Below are positions 43,466 to 55,751 of a stretch of DNA of 64,000 nucleotides, piece by piece. The DNA is taken from assembly GCF_001625445.1 (NCBI RefSeq), contig NZ_LWHG01000011.1, forward strand, positions 930,001 through 994,000. Direction: 5' to 3'. Origin of the DNA: Haladaptatus sp. R4. Its GTDB lineage: Archaea > Halobacteriota > Halobacteria > Halobacteriales > Haladaptataceae. A model generated the notes under the pieces. That model saw only the letters and a list, made by a program, of their open reading frames with translations. It did not search any database and was not told the origin of the DNA. The first letter of the stretch is position 1. The number at the start of each line of letters is the position of its first letter. The position numbers and the translations under genes were made by a program.

Positions 43466-44260
43466 TCAGTGAACGCGTTCGAGAAATCGCTTCGCACGCT
43501 CGGTCTCGGGATGGGCGAAGAAATCGGCGGGTTCGCCCGACTCCACGATGCGACCCTCTGACATCAGAACTACCCTGTCGCCCACTTCGCGGGCGAAGCC
43601 CATCTCGTGGGTGACGACGAGCATCGTCATCCCCTCCTCGGCTAAGTTGCGCATCACTTCGAGCACCTCGCCGACGAGTTCGGGGTCGAGCGCGCTCGTC
43701 ACCTCGTCGAACAGCATGACGTGCGGGTCCATCGCCAACGCACGGGCGATGGCGACGCGCTGTTGTTGCCCGCCCGAGAGTTGATTCGGATACTTCTCGG
43801 CTTGGTCGGCGAGGCCGACGCGGTCCAGCATGGCCTTCGCCCACTTTTCCGCTTCGTCATCCTCGAACCCCTTCACGACCATCGGGCCGAGCGCGACGTT
43901 TTCGAGCGCCGTCTTGTGCGGGAAGAGGTTGAAGCTCTGGAACACCATCCCTGTGTGCTGGCGGAGGCTGTTCACGTCCACGTCCGGGTCGGAGATGGGT
44001 TCACCTTCGAGTCTGATTTCGCCGCCCTGTATCTCCTCCAGGCGGTTCGTACACCGCAGCAGGGTCGATTTTCCGCTCCCGCTCGGCCCGATGATGACGA
44101 CCACTTCGCCGTCATCGACGGAGAGGGACACGTCCTTGAGCACGTGCAGATCGCCGAAGTACTTGTCAACGCCGTCGAACTCGACTTCAGGGACGTTCAT
44201 CGTGGTGTCCGCTCGCTCACGACTGTCCATCGCACCGTCCTCGTCCTCGGGAAGGCTCAT
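43466..44260 (-). CDS. Polar amino acid ABC transporter, ATP-binding protein
   Basis: 264 aa from [20 protein letters not shown]; 79 upstream codons belong to the permease frame. Walker [10 protein letters not shown] at 58-66, signature [19 protein letters not shown], Walker [13 protein letters not shown] and the switch His in [20 protein letters not shown] are complete. It belongs to the polar amino acid uptake (HisP/GlnQ) group. Start overlaps the permease stop by 4 nt. The order is binding protein, permease, ATPase on the minus strand. Confidence 0.95.
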   Translation of the reverse strand: MSLPEDEDGAMDSRERADTTMNVPEVEFDGVDKYFGDLHVLKDVSLSVDDGEVVVIIGPSGSGKSTLLRCTNRLEEIQGGEIRLEGEPISDPDVDVNSLRQHTGMVFQSFNLFPHKTALENVALGPMVVKGFEDDEAEKWAKAMLDRVGLADQAEKYPNQLSGGQQQRVAIARALAMDPHVMLFDEVTSALDPELVGEVLEVMRNLAEEGMTMLVVTHEMGFAREVGDRVVLMSEGRIVESGEPADFFAHPETERAKRFLERVH

Positions 44261-45086
44261 CGTTCGGACCCCCACATCGAGCGCGACTCCAACGTCCGGA
44301 CGGTTTTGCCGAGCGGTACCGTGATGACGAGGTAGGCGACGGACACCACGACGATGGGCGTCCACGCGTCGAACGTCGCGCTGTTGACGTTCCGGAAGAC
44401 GCTGATGAGTTCCGGAATCGCCAGCACCGTCAGCAGTGACGTGTCCTTGACGAGGATGACGAGGTCGTTGCCGATGGCCGCGAGCGCGTTCCGCCACGCC
44501 TGCGGCAGGATGACGTAACGCATCGAATCGATGTACGACATGCCGAGCGACCGCGCGGCCTCCGACTGCCGCCGGAGACGGAGTTGATGCCGCCTTTGAC
44601 CGCCTCGCCGATGTAGGCGGTGTGGTTCAGCGTGAGGCCGATGATGGCCGCGGCGAAACTCCAGTTCTTGAGCGGGAACTGCCCGTTCGCCCAGAGCGCC
44701 GGAACCCCGAGGTAGACGACGAACAACTGGAACAGCAACGGCGTCCCGCGGAAGAACTCGACGTACAGCGTGGCGATCCGCTGCGTGAATCCCGTCTGCG
44801 AGACGCGTCCCAAGCCGACCAACACGCCGAAGATGAGCGCGAGGACCGAGGAGATGACGATGATTTGTAGGACGAGAATCAGCGCCTCGATGAACTGCGG
44901 TAGGATCGTGACGAGCAGTTGGTAATCGACGAACTGCGTGAGGATCAACAGCAGGAAGAACAGCACGCCGAGGGTGAAGATGCCCGCGACGGCGATGCCG
45001 AGCACTTTGACCCGGCGGTCGGTCAGCCACTTTTCTTCTCCTTCAGTCGGTTGCTCGATACCGCGTTCGGTGTATGTTTCCGCCAT
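44257..45086 (-). pseudogene. Polar amino acid ABC transporter permease, frameshifted
   Basis: Integral membrane permease. The N-terminal frame MAETYTERGIEQPTEGEEKW, with a long hydrophobic region and GRVSQTGFTQRIATLYVEFF, reaches [12 protein letters not shown] at about 44580; the C-terminal half ([20 protein letters not shown], containing the EAA-type loop, to the end) is in the neighbouring frame. Inserting one C at GGCGGC-AGTC joins them into about 277 aa. So the transporter is probably intact in the cell. About 17 nt separate it from the binding-protein gene. Confidence 0.85.
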
Positions 45087-45103
45087 GAGGACTCCTGCGG
45101 CGC

Positions 45104-45934
45104 TCAGCCGCTGGTCGTGCCTCCCGAACCGGAGGTCTGGAAGTACTTGTTGTAGAGTTTATCGTACGTCCCGTTATTTCGGATGGTCGAAAGCGCCCCG
45201 TTGACCTGCTTTCTGAGTTTGTCGTCGTTCTTCCGGAACGCGATTCCGTAGTCCTCGACGGTGAGCGTGAGGTACGGCGGTGCGTTCTTCTTTCCCTGCC
45301 GTTCGGCCGCGCCCTTCCCCTGTAACAAGGTGACTTGGTTGTTCTGCTGTGCGAACGCCTGATTGACCGTGTTGTCGTTGATGACTGCCGCGGCCTGATT
45401 GTTCCCCAGCGCGGAGAACGCGTCCGGAATCTGGTCGTAGCTGTCGATGGTGAGGTTGCCGTTGAACTGTTTTTTCAGCATCTGGGCGGCAGCCTCGCCG
45501 GTCGTCCCCTTCTGGACGGCGACCGTCTGTCCCTTCAAATCCTGTAGTTTCGTGATGCCGCTGTTTTTCAGGACGAGGACAGTCTGGTACGCCGTGAAGT
45601 ACGGGTCCGAGAAATCGACTTGCTTCGCTCGTTCCGGCGTGATGGTCATCGCGCTCATGATGACGCGGAAGTTTCCGTTGTTCAGGCTCGGGATGATGGT
45701 GTCGAAGCTCGTTTGGACGAACTCGTAGTTGTCCCCGAGTTGTTGCTTGAAAATCGCGTTTGCGATGTCCACGTCGAAGCCGATGAGCTCCCCGGTTGCG
45801 GTTCGGTATTCGAACGGTCGATACGGGATGTCGGAGCCGATTCTGATGGTGCCGCCCTGTGCGCTCGCGTTGCCCGCGAACGTCAGGCCAGCGATAGCTC
45901 CGCCGCTCCCCCTGAGAAAGGTCCGTCTGTGCAT
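45104..45934 (-). CDS. Polar amino acid ABC transporter, substrate-binding protein with Tat-type signal
   Basis: 276 aa. The start MHRRTFLRGSGGAIAGLTFA has the twin-arginine pattern RRTFLRG followed by a hydrophobic stretch, so export folded through Tat is likely, as is usual in haloarchaea. The SBP_bac_3 domain follows (about 30-270): IPYRPFEYRTATGELIGFDV, DFSDPYFTAYQTVLVLKNSG, and QTVAVQKGTTGEAAAQMLKK. The ligand is probably an amino acid. First gene of the three-gene transporter operon. Confidence 0.93.
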   Translation of the reverse strand: MHRRTFLRGSGGAIAGLTFAGNASAQGGTIRIGSDIPYRPFEYRTATGELIGFDVDIANAIFKQQLGDNYEFVQTSFDTIIPSLNNGNFRVIMSAMTITPERAKQVDFSDPYFTAYQTVLVLKNSGITKLQDLKGQTVAVQKGTTGEAAAQMLKKQFNGNLTIDSYDQIPDAFSALGNNQAAAVINDNTVNQAFAQQNNQVTLLQGKGAAERQGKKNAPPYLTLTVEDYGIAFRKNDDKLRKQVNGALSTIRNNGTYDKLYNKYFQTSGSGGTTSG

Positions 45935-46028
45935 TGTGGTTCTCCCCCGATACTACATAGTCAAACAGCGTATAGAAAGCTACTATCGGTTTCTAGCGGC
46001 GGGTCAATAAAATTTCCGCGATGATATG

Positions 46029-46508
46029 TTAGTCGTCAGACGGATATGCGCCGGGTGAATTCGTCGCGGACGTCGTGGCCCGGTCTGGTTCCTCGTAAGC
46101 CCACAGCGTCGTCGCCAACAGCGCCGCGAATATCAGCAACGCGGTGGCGTGATGGGCCACGAGGACGGCCGGACCGTAGATCAGGACGGTTGCCCCGCCG
46201 AGGAGTACCTGCACCGGGAGGACGACCAACGCGAGGGTCGCGGCGGCCCGAATACGGGTGCTCTCGTAGTATCTCCACGCGCCGATGGTGGTTCCCAGAA
46301 TGAAGAAACCGGTCACCATCGCCACGAGTCGGTGGAACCATTCGATGAAACTCGGGAACGTCTGTGGAATCAGTCCACCGTCACAGAACGGCCACTGTTG
46401 ACCACACGAGAGACCCGCACCCATCGCGGCGGTGTACACGCCGAGCAGGATGAGTACGAACGTCAGTACTGTCGTGACGGCGGCGAAACGCCGAAATCGG
46501 GTCCCCAT
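46029..46508 (-). CDS. ctaA: CtaA/COX15-like haem A synthase (half-length)
   Basis: 159-aa four-helix membrane protein: FAAVTTVLTFVLILLGVYTA, CGQQWPFCDGGLIPQ in the loop, HRLVAMVTGFFILGTTIGAW, AAATLALVVLPVQVLLGGAT and VAHHATALLIFAALLATTLW. Conserved histidines in WFHR and the VAHHATA segment fit haem binding. It is about half the bacterial length; half-size versions are known in archaea. It supplies haem A to cytochrome oxidase; no oxidase genes are adjacent. Confidence 0.8.
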   Translation of the reverse strand: MGTRFRRFAAVTTVLTFVLILLGVYTAAMGAGLSCGQQWPFCDGGLIPQTFPSFIEWFHRLVAMVTGFFILGTTIGAWRYYESTRIRAAATLALVVLPVQVLLGGATVLIYGPAVLVAHHATALLIFAALLATTLWAYEEPDRATTSATNSPGAYPSDD

Positions 46509-46932
46509 TAGTTACGCACCTCGGGTCGGTTGTCTCCTAACATACTGATCCCCTTTCTCGGGATTTGGGAAGGGTCGTACTTAGGTCTGTCCGACTTTCC
46601 CGGAGAGTGAGAGCCGAACGAAATGGAACCGGAGGACGGAGGGGGAATCGGAAGACGAGATGGATTCGGAGGGCAGGGAGGGAGAGCATCGAAAAAGGAG
46701 GGCACGTGTTGGAAAAGACGGAAGAAGTGTCGGAAAGACGGGGGTTGGTTGTGGGGACGGAGCGAGTTCAGCCGGGACCACACAGCTGTGATACCACCAG
46801 CGGGCAGGACTGGGTTGGCTTCCTCACATTTATGTAACTCAATAATAAGTTTTGTGGATAAATACTGTCGAACCGGCGGCAACAGTGGACTCAAGCAGGT
46901 GTTTGAAGGAGGCCGCTCGCAATAAGGGAACC
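46509..46932. other. Purine-rich intergenic region
   Basis: About 420 bp with no convincing gene. The first half is A/G-rich on the plus strand (GGAGGACGGAGGGGGAATCG and similar), the second more mixed, including an AT-rich stretch (AACTCAATAATAAGTTTTG at 46836) that may carry the promoter of the peptidase gene at 46933. Confidence 0.4.
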
Positions 46933-48045
46933 ATGACCAAACGAGACCGTCTCGACAGCCTCCTTGCCGAGCACGATATCGAATCCGTCTGGTTCGCGCG
47001 TCCGAACTCGTTCGCGTGGCTCACGGGCGGCGACAACGTCATCGACCGTGAGGGTGACATCGGCGTCGCCGCCGTCGGCTACGACGGCGATACGTTCCGC
47101 GTCGTCACCAATTCCATCGAAGGAACCCGCCTTCGGGACGAGGAATTCCCGGACGGGATGCCCGTCACCGAGTACCCCTGGTACGAATCGTCGTTGGCCG
47201 ACGCAGTGTCGGAGCACGCAGACACGCCCGCCGCCGCCGACTTCGACGTGCCGGGCTTCGAATCGGTCGACGCCTCGCCGCTTCGACAGCCGCTCACCGA
47301 CGAGGACGCCGACGCGTATCGGCAACTGGGCACCGAAACCGCCGCCGCAGTCGAAGCCATCTGCCGGAAGCTGGATCCGGACGATACCGAACGGGAAATC
47401 GTCTCGGCGTTCCGCGGTGCGCTCGACGCGCGCGACATCGAGACGCCCGTGGCGCTCGTCGGCGGGAGCGAACGCGCACAGCAGTATCGTCACTACACGC
47501 CGACCGAGGCGAAGTTGGGGGACTATGCACACGTCTCCGTGACGGCGGAGCGGGCGGGACTACACGCGAGTTGTACCCGCACCGTCGCGTTCGATGCGCC
47601 GGAGTGGCTGGCGGAGCGACACGAGGCGGCGGCGACGGTCGAGACGACGGCGCTCGCCGCCACACAGCGGTTTGGGACGGAAGCAGTCGAAGGAAGCGAG
47701 GGGAGTGAAGGAAGGGATGGACGGGCGAAGGACGTATTCGCGGCGATTCAGGACGCCTACGACCGCGTCGGCTATCCGGGCGAGTGGGAATACCACCACC
47801 AGGGCGGCGCGGCGGGGTACGCCGGACGTGAGTGGATCGCGACACCAACGACGGACGACGTAATTCGACTGCCGATGGCGTACGCTTGGAACCCGACGGT
47901 ACAGGGGGCAAAGAGCGAGGACACCGCCTTGGTCGACGAGGATCGGATCGAAATCCTCACGCAGACGGGCGACTGGCCGACGGAAGCCGTGACTGCGCTC
48001 GACGACGACGTGACGTTGCCGCGCCCGTCCATCCTCGAACTCTGA
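46933..48045 (+). CDS. M24-family metallopeptidase (Xaa-Pro aminopeptidase-like)
   Basis: 370 aa from MTKRDRLDSLLAEHDIESVW; 27 codons upstream in frame are rejected (no homology). The N-terminal creatinase-type domain has ESVWFARPNSFAWLTGGDNV. The C-terminal pita-bread part includes AGLHASCTRTVAF and WEYHHQGGAAGYAGREWIAT (HHQGG metal site), with LVDEDRIEILTQTGDWP near the end. The typical Asp/Glu metal ligands are not all obvious, so a non-peptidase role in this haloarchaeal subfamily is possible. Confidence 0.8.
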   Translation: MTKRDRLDSLLAEHDIESVWFARPNSFAWLTGGDNVIDREGDIGVAAVGYDGDTFRVVTNSIEGTRLRDEEFPDGMPVTEYPWYESSLADAVSEHADTPAAADFDVPGFESVDASPLRQPLTDEDADAYRQLGTETAAAVEAICRKLDPDDTEREIVSAFRGALDARDIETPVALVGGSERAQQYRHYTPTEAKLGDYAHVSVTAERAGLHASCTRTVAFDAPEWLAERHEAAATVETTALAATQRFGTEAVEGSEGSEGRDGRAKDVFAAIQDAYDRVGYPGEWEYHHQGGAAGYAGREWIATPTTDDVIRLPMAYAWNPTVQGAKSEDTALVDEDRIEILTQTGDWPTEAVTALDDDVTLPRPSILEL

Positions 48046-48119
48046 GTTCGACAAATGTCGAATGACGATTTCGACGCGGACGGATAGCTTTTTACACGCG
48101 GGTAGAAACAGTATCCGGC

Positions 48120-50375
<2,256 letters not shown>

Positions 50376-50647
50376 AAACGCGAAGAAACGAGGCGCTGAT
50401 TTTTGCGAGGAGGTTTGGTCACACGCTTTTGAGAAACTCCACGACGAGGCTGCTTTGAATCTGTTTTTTCGACAGCAGTGAGTTCGATGACATCTTCGAA
50501 AGTCCCCGCCCATTCGCGGTCGCATCGAAGTGGATGTGGGTGTGCTGAGACGACAACTACCGAGCAACAATGAATTACCGCACCGCCACCACCCACACGC
50601 CGTCCCCAACCGACTGCGTTTCTCGTCGCTAGCGCTCACTGTGATAC

Positions 50648-50788
50648 TCATCCCTCGCACGCGTTTCTCGCGCGCGCCGTGGCGGTTGATCTGTATCGGC
50701 CACCCCGTCCAACCGGGTGCGCGCGCTGGCGGGACGGGGTGGCCAGCGGTCCGGCCGTCCCGTTCCGCTGACAGCGTGCGAGGGATGA
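50648..50788. mobile_element. 141-bp element with 15-bp perfect terminal inverted repeats (MITE-like or structured RNA)
   Basis: Ends are TCATCCCTCGCACGC (50648-50662) and its exact reverse complement (50774-50788). Inside, GGCCACCCCGTCC (50698-50710) pairs perfectly with GGACGGGGTGGCC (50732-50744), and AGCGG/CCGCT flank another loop (50745-50770). It folds into a branched hairpin. No coding potential and no clear target-site duplication. A small transposon relic or a structured RNA are both possible. Confidence 0.45.
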
Positions 50789-50869
50789 CGACCGAGGACG
50801 CAGTGACGAGCGGAGGAATCGGCTGGGGAGGGTGTGGCTGTCGCGGTGCGGAGGCGGTCGGGGTGGGAT

Positions 50870-51185
50870 GAAAGGGGCCGCCCGTTCGTGTTTACGTGGT
50901 CGTCTGCGCGAGCAACTATTTTGGCCGGGCGGTGTCGCCGCGAGCGAAGCGAGGGGCGGCTCGGGAGAGCAACGCTCTCCCGGCGTGGAGAGGCCAAATA
51001 TCTCGCGTCAGCGACCGCGAACGGGCGGGGGCTTTCGGGTCTGCCTCCCAGCAACTCTAGTCACAAGAATATCAAAAAACTTCGTAGCGAGCGGGCGGGG
51101 GACTTTCGAAGTGGTCTGCTTTCCAGCAACTGTAATCGCAAAACAACAAAAATCGTCTCGTAGCGAGCGGGTGGGGGCGTTCGAA
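50870..51185. repeat. Large hairpin repeat with tandem arms, haloarchaeal intergenic type
   Basis: GAAAGGGGCCGCCCG (50870) pairs with CGGGCGGGGGCTTTCG (51022-51037); inner CTATTTTGGCC (50916) pairs with GGCCAAATA (50992). At the core is a perfect 9-bp hairpin CGGGAGAGC/GCTCTCCCG (50962-50982). The 3' arm is then repeated as GCGAGCGGGCGGGGGACTTT (51087) and TAGCGAGCGGGTGGGGGCGT (51161), about 75 bp apart. I recall similar GAAAGGGGC elements between genes in other haloarchaea but not a name for them. Confidence 0.6.
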
Positions 51186-51258
51186 GTTCGTTCACTTTTC
51201 ACAACCTATCTTCGCCGAATCCCCATCTTTACCTCTCTGAGTCCACTCACCCACAACT

Positions 51259-53404
51259 ATGACCGCACCTACCGAGCGAAATCGACTGGACGAGGAGGAA
51301 AGTCCGTACCTCCGCCAGCACGCCGACAATCCGGTGAACTGGCAACCGTGGGACGACGCCGCGCTGGAGGCAGCGAAAGAACGCAACGTCCCCATCTTCC
51401 TCTCGATTGGCTACTCGGCTTGCCACTGGTGTCACGTGATGGCCGAGGAGAGTTTCGAGGACGAGGAGGTCGCGGCGTTGCTGAACGAGAACTTCGTCCC
51501 GATCAAGGTGGACCGGGAGGAGCGCCCGGACATCGACGCGATTTACATGAGCATCTGCCAGCAGGTGACGGGCGGCGGCGGGTGGCCGCTGTCGGCGTGG
51601 CTGACGCCGGAGGGCAAGCCGTTCTACGTCGGGACGTACTTCCCGAAGCGCTCCCGGCAGGGGCGTCCGGGGTTCATCGAGTTGCTCGAAAACGTCAAAA
51701 ACACGTGGCAGGAGAACCCGGAGGAGATGAAAAATAGGGGCGAGCAGTGGACGAGCGCCATCGAGAGCGAACTGGAATCGACGCCCGACGCGGACGACGC
51801 GCCCGGCCCGGAACTGCTCTCCAGCGCGGCCTCCCAGACGGTTCGCACGCGGACCGTGAGCACGGTGGATTCGGGCAGGGAGGGCCGAAGTTCCCGCAAC
51901 CGGCGCGCATCGAGTTGCTCCTGCGCGCCTCCGACCGACTCGGCGGGGAGCAGTACCGCGACGTGGCCGTCGAAACGCTGGACGCGATGGCGAACGGGGG
52001 GATGTACGACCACGTCGGCGGCGGGTTCCACCGCTACGCGACCGACCGCAAGTGGACGGTACCGCACTTCGAGAAGATGCTGTACGACAACGCGGAACTG
52101 CCGCGCGCGTTTCTCGCGGGCTATCAACTCACGGGCGACGAACGCTACGCGCAGGTCGTCCGCGAGACGTTCGAGTTCCTCGGCCGCGAGATGCGCCACC
52201 CTGACGGTGGCTACTACAGCACGCTCGACGCCCGCGGAGCGAAAACGAGGACGGCGAGGACGTGGAGGGCGAGTTCTACGTCTGGACGCCGAGCGAGGTG
52301 TTCGAGGCGGTCAACGGCGAAAACACTGATACCGAAATCGACGCCGAGACGAGGGCCGACATCGTCTGCGAGCGCTACGGCATCTCCCGGTCGGGCAACT
52401 TCGAGGGTCGGACGGTCCTCACGTCGCGGATGGGGGTCCCCGAACTGGCCGAGAAGTACGAGTTATCCGAGGAGGAAGTCGAGGCGTTGCTCGAAGACGC
52501 TCGCCAATCGATGTTCGAGTTCCGCGAGAACCGACCCCGACCGCCGCGCGACGAGAAGATTTTGGCCGGATGGAACGGCCTGTTGATCGCCGCGCTCGCG
52601 GAGGCGGGTCTGGTCCTCGACGACCGTTACGCCGACCGCGCGGCGGAGGCGCTGGACTTCGTGCGCGAGCACCTGTGGGACGAGTCCGAAGGGAAACTGT
52701 CCCGGAGATTCAAGGACGACGATGTGGCCATCGACGGCTACCTCGAAGATTACGCGTTCCTCGCCCGCGGTGCGTTCGCGCTGTACGAGACGACCGGGAA
52801 CCCGGACCATCTCGGCTTCGCCCTCGACCTCGCGCGGGCCATCGAGCGCGAGTTCTGGGACGAGGAGCAGGGAACGCTGTATTTCACCCCCGAGAGCGGC
52901 GAGCGACTGGTCGCTCGCCCGCAGGAGCTCGCCGATCAGTCCACGCCGTCCAGCCTCGGCGTGGCGACCGACACGTTGGCCGTCCTCTCGGAGTTCGCGC
53001 CCGACGAGGCCTTCGCGGGGATTCCGGAGGCGGTCCTCGAAACGCACGCCCGAACCATCGAATCGAACCCGTTCCAGTACGCGACGCTGGCGCTCGCTGC
53101 CGACCGCAACGCGACCGGATCGCTGGAACTGACAGTCGCGGGCGACGAACTCCCCGAGGAGTGGCACGACCGACTCGCGGAGACGTATCTCCCGACGCGA
53201 ATCCTGACTCGCAGACCGCCGACCGCGGACGGCGTGGCGGAGTGGTGTGAGAAATTGGAACTGGACGAAGTGCCGCCGATTTGGGCGGATCGAAGCTCGG
53301 AGGGAGAGCCGACGCTGTACGTCTGTCGGTCGTTCACCTGCTCGCCGCCCGTAACGGACATCGACGCGGGACTGGAGTGGGCCGACGACCTCGCGCCGGA
53401 GTGA
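51259..53404 (+). pseudogene. DUF255 thioredoxin-like protein (YyaL/SSP411 family), two frameshifts
   Basis: About 715-aa protein spread over three frames. Start [20 protein letters not shown]; the thioredoxin-fold part has [20 protein letters not shown] (CxxC-type site). Frame 1 reaches about 51848 (then [20 protein letters not shown] in frame 2), frame 2 reaches about 52236 (then [20 protein letters not shown] in frame 3) and continues to the end at 53404 with NFEGRTVLTSRMGVPELAEK. Each junction is repaired by adding one G. Family members combine a thioredoxin domain with a six-hairpin glycosidase-like barrel; function unclear. Confidence 0.88.
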
Positions 53405-53448
53405 CGGTATAAAAACGGAGTCGTTATCGAAACGGAGTCGTCGCGGGA

Positions 53449-53820
53449 TCAGGCCAACGCGTCGCTCGCGAGCAGTTCGCGGGCGAGGTAGTCGGCGGCG
53501 GGGACGTCTTCTTTCTCCTCGAAGCGGGCGATTTCCTCGTCGGCGCGTTCCACCACGACCGTCGGAATGAGCGTCACGTCGTACTCCTCGGTGAGTTCGC
53601 CGTTCTTGTCGTCGTCGACCTCGTAGACGTGAATCCTGTCCTCTTCGATGCCCGCCGCGTCCAGCGCGGCGAAGAAGTCCGGGAGGCGCGACCGGCAGTC
53701 GCCACACCAGTCGGCACCCCAGACGCGATAGACGAGTTCACCGGCGCCGGATTCGAAGGCGTCTATCGTCTCGCTGTGCTCGCTCGCATCCCAGTCGGGG
53801 TTCGGTACTGTCGATTCCAT
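53449..53820 (-). CDS. Thioredoxin-family protein
   Basis: 123 aa. Active site WCGDCR at about 38-43 within VWGADWCGDCRSRLPDFFAA; the fold continues with KNGELTEEYDVTLIPTVVVE, including the cis-Pro segment TLIPTVVV. Cytoplasmic, no signal peptide. Convergent with the DUF255 gene and divergent from cysteine synthase; it could reduce the CxxC of a neighbour, but that is speculation. Confidence 0.88.
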   Translation of the reverse strand: MESTVPNPDWDASEHSETIDAFESGAGELVYRVWGADWCGDCRSRLPDFFAALDAAGIEEDRIHVYEVDDDKNGELTEEYDVTLIPTVVVERADEEIARFEEKEDVPAADYLARELLASDALA

Positions 53821-53918
53821 AGGCGAGCATGGGGGCGAACGCGAATAAGGATTCTCGCTTCCGGCACTGCCTGCCGGTGTCCAGTAGGTGTTTAGGCGTG
53901 GAATTCGTACCGTGGATC

Positions 53919-54955
53919 ATGAAATCCTCCATCCTCGACGCGGTAGGATCGCCACTCGTCCACGTCCGCTCACCCGAGGGTGCGACCGTCGCCGCGAAAC
54001 TCGAATCGTTCAACCCCGGCGGGTCCGCGAAGGACGCCCGGCGTTGGCGATGATCGAGGCCGCGGAACGCGCGGGCGAACTCCACCCCGGCGACCGAATC
54101 GTCGAACCCACCAGCGGCAACACGGGAATCGGTCTGGCCGTCGTCTGTGCGGCCCGCGGCTACGATCTGACCATCGTCATGCCTGCTTCGAAGTCGCCCG
54201 AGCGCAGACAACTGCTCAAGGCCTACGGCGCCGACCTCGAACTCGTCGATGGCAACATGGAATCCGCGAAAGCGCGCGCAGACGAACTCACGGAATCCGG
54301 CGACGCGATACAACTCGGCCAGTTCGAGAACGCGTCGAACGCGGACGCCCACTATCGAACGACGGCCGAGGAAATCATCGAGCAGGTGGATGGCCGCGAA
54401 ATCGACGCCTTCGTCGCAGGTGTGGGCACGGGCGGAACGATCACCGGAACCGCCTGGCGCCTCAAGGAGGAGTATCCGGACATGGAAGTCGTCGCCGTCG
54501 AACCCGACCGCAACCCTGTCCTCTCGACCGGCGAACCCGGCGAGGACGAGTACCAGGGGATGGGTCCGGGATTCGTGAGCGAGTTGCTCGACACGGACCT
54601 GCTCGATTCGGTCGAGCGAGTCCCGCTGGAGGACGCCGAGGACGAATGTCGCCGCCTCGCCCGCGAGGAGGGTATCCTCGTCGGCCAGTCCAGCGGTGCG
54701 GCGAGCATCGCGTCCTACCGGGTCGCCGAGCGCCTCGCCCAACCCGACCTCAACTGCCCCGAAGTCCCGGAGGAGTGGCAGGAGGCGATGGACGAAGGAA
54801 GCGAAAAAGCGAGGTCTGACGGTGGCGTCGACGACCAGTCGACGGTAGATCAGAAGGAATCTGAGCGTGGCGTCGACTACGACGACTGCCCGCTCGTCGT
54901 CACCATCTTCCCCGACAGCGGCGAACGCTATCTCTCGACCGGGATGTTCGACTGA
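53919..54955 (+). pseudogene. cysK: Cysteine synthase, frameshifted
   Basis: PLP enzyme making cysteine from O-acetylserine (or O-phosphoserine) and sulfide. The first frame is MKSSILDAVGSPLVHVRSPE to NPGGSAKDA (PLP Lys in GSAKD) and stops at about 54053; from about 54034 the homology continues in the next frame as RPALAMIEAAERAGELHPGD, with VEPTSGNTGIGLAVVCAARG and GTGGTITGTAWRLKEEYPDM. Adding one C at GAC-GCCC fixes it. Length about 345 aa, with a C-terminal extension of Ser/Asp-rich residues. Confidence 0.9.
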
Positions 54956-55192
54956 GGTATCGTCCCGCGCCACTGTCTTCTATCTACTCACCACCGACAT
55001 CGTACGCTACTGCACCGTTTTCACAAACTGAGAACGATGGTCAGCCGTTTTTAGGTCGGACCTCCTGTGTCGAACTGGGTTCGGACACGAGTGACTCATG
55101 CCTCCCAATGGTCTTGCTGACGCACCCAACTCGGTCCCCCCACATCACCCGCCCACTCCCCATCTCTAGTCGTTCTCCCGACGTTCTCCCGA
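54956..55192. other. Intergenic region with a hairpin after cysteine synthase
   Basis: No gene seen. GTGTCGAAC (55067) and GTTCGGACAC (55078-55088) can pair with one bulge, a possible transcription end. T-rich CGTTTTTAGG precedes it. Confidence 0.3.
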
Positions 55193-55666
55193 CTAATCGC
55201 TCTCCCGGGCTTCGATCAGTACCGCGACGGAGTTTTGGAGGTACCGCATTGCAGTTGCGAGGCTCATCAAGCCGTCCATTACCGCCTGTCTGCTCGCTCC
55301 GTCGGGGTAGATGCGATGCTCGAGTTGAATCGAGCGTGCATCCTTGAATTCACACGAACTCCCATCCGCGTCGAGAAACGTGTAAAACCCGGGCGTCGAT
55401 GCCAGCATCGGACCGATTCGGCCCAGAAGCTCGTTTCGCTCCTCCTCGTTTTCGATGAGCGCCCGTGTTCTCTCAGTATCGAAAGCGGTGTTGCTGACCA
55501 AGCGAACCGGGCCGAGCGTGTCCTCCTTGATGAGATGTAGCGGCAGTCGGGCGAGTCGAAGCTGAATGTTGAACTCCGTCCCCTCTTCGGTCACGTGCTG
55601 AACGTCGTTGACGACGTTCCCATCTAGCCACGCCGCGACCTGTTCTTCGCTGATTGGCCCCACCAT
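55193..55666 (-). CDS. Conserved archaeal protein of unknown function (possibly DUF2299-like)
   Basis: 157 aa from MVGPISEEQVAAWLDGNVVN, acidic, no membrane segment. Conserved-looking parts are NIQLRLARLPLHLIKEDTLG, PMLASTPGFYTFLDADGSSC and HRIYPDGASRQAVMDGLMSL. The overall look (chaperone-like alpha/beta, LVSNTAFDTER) suggests the DUF2299/YbjN-type fold, at low certainty. A start 9 codons upstream is possible but weaker. Minus strand, in line with the next gene 85 nt upstream. Confidence 0.65.
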   Translation of the reverse strand: MVGPISEEQVAAWLDGNVVNDVQHVTEEGTEFNIQLRLARLPLHLIKEDTLGPVRLVSNTAFDTERTRALIENEEERNELLGRIGPMLASTPGFYTFLDADGSSCEFKDARSIQLEHRIYPDGASRQAVMDGLMSLATAMRYLQNSVAVLIEARESD

Positions 55667-55751
55667 ACAGCACCGTCCGCCGAGAACGAGCAAAAGGGTT
55701 GTGCCGGGTAGAAGCTCAGCCGAGAACCGTGTTCGAACGGACGAGATCCGT

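Larger units (their letters stand above)
50376..51258. other. 880-bp gene-free region with two structured repeat elements
   Basis: No convincing gene lies between maeB and the DUF255 gene. Two elements are present: a 141-bp inverted-repeat element (50648-50788) and a long imperfect stem (50870-51037) followed by two 75-bp direct repeats. A forward ORF crossing it (from 50832) is an artefact of GC-rich palindromes. The rest is unremarkable. Confidence 0.6.

Noticed and set aside
50832-51737. 301-codon ORF from the repeat region into the DUF255 gene
   Set aside because: Its start lies in palindromic repeats and its later part is an out-of-frame reading of the DUF255 gene.
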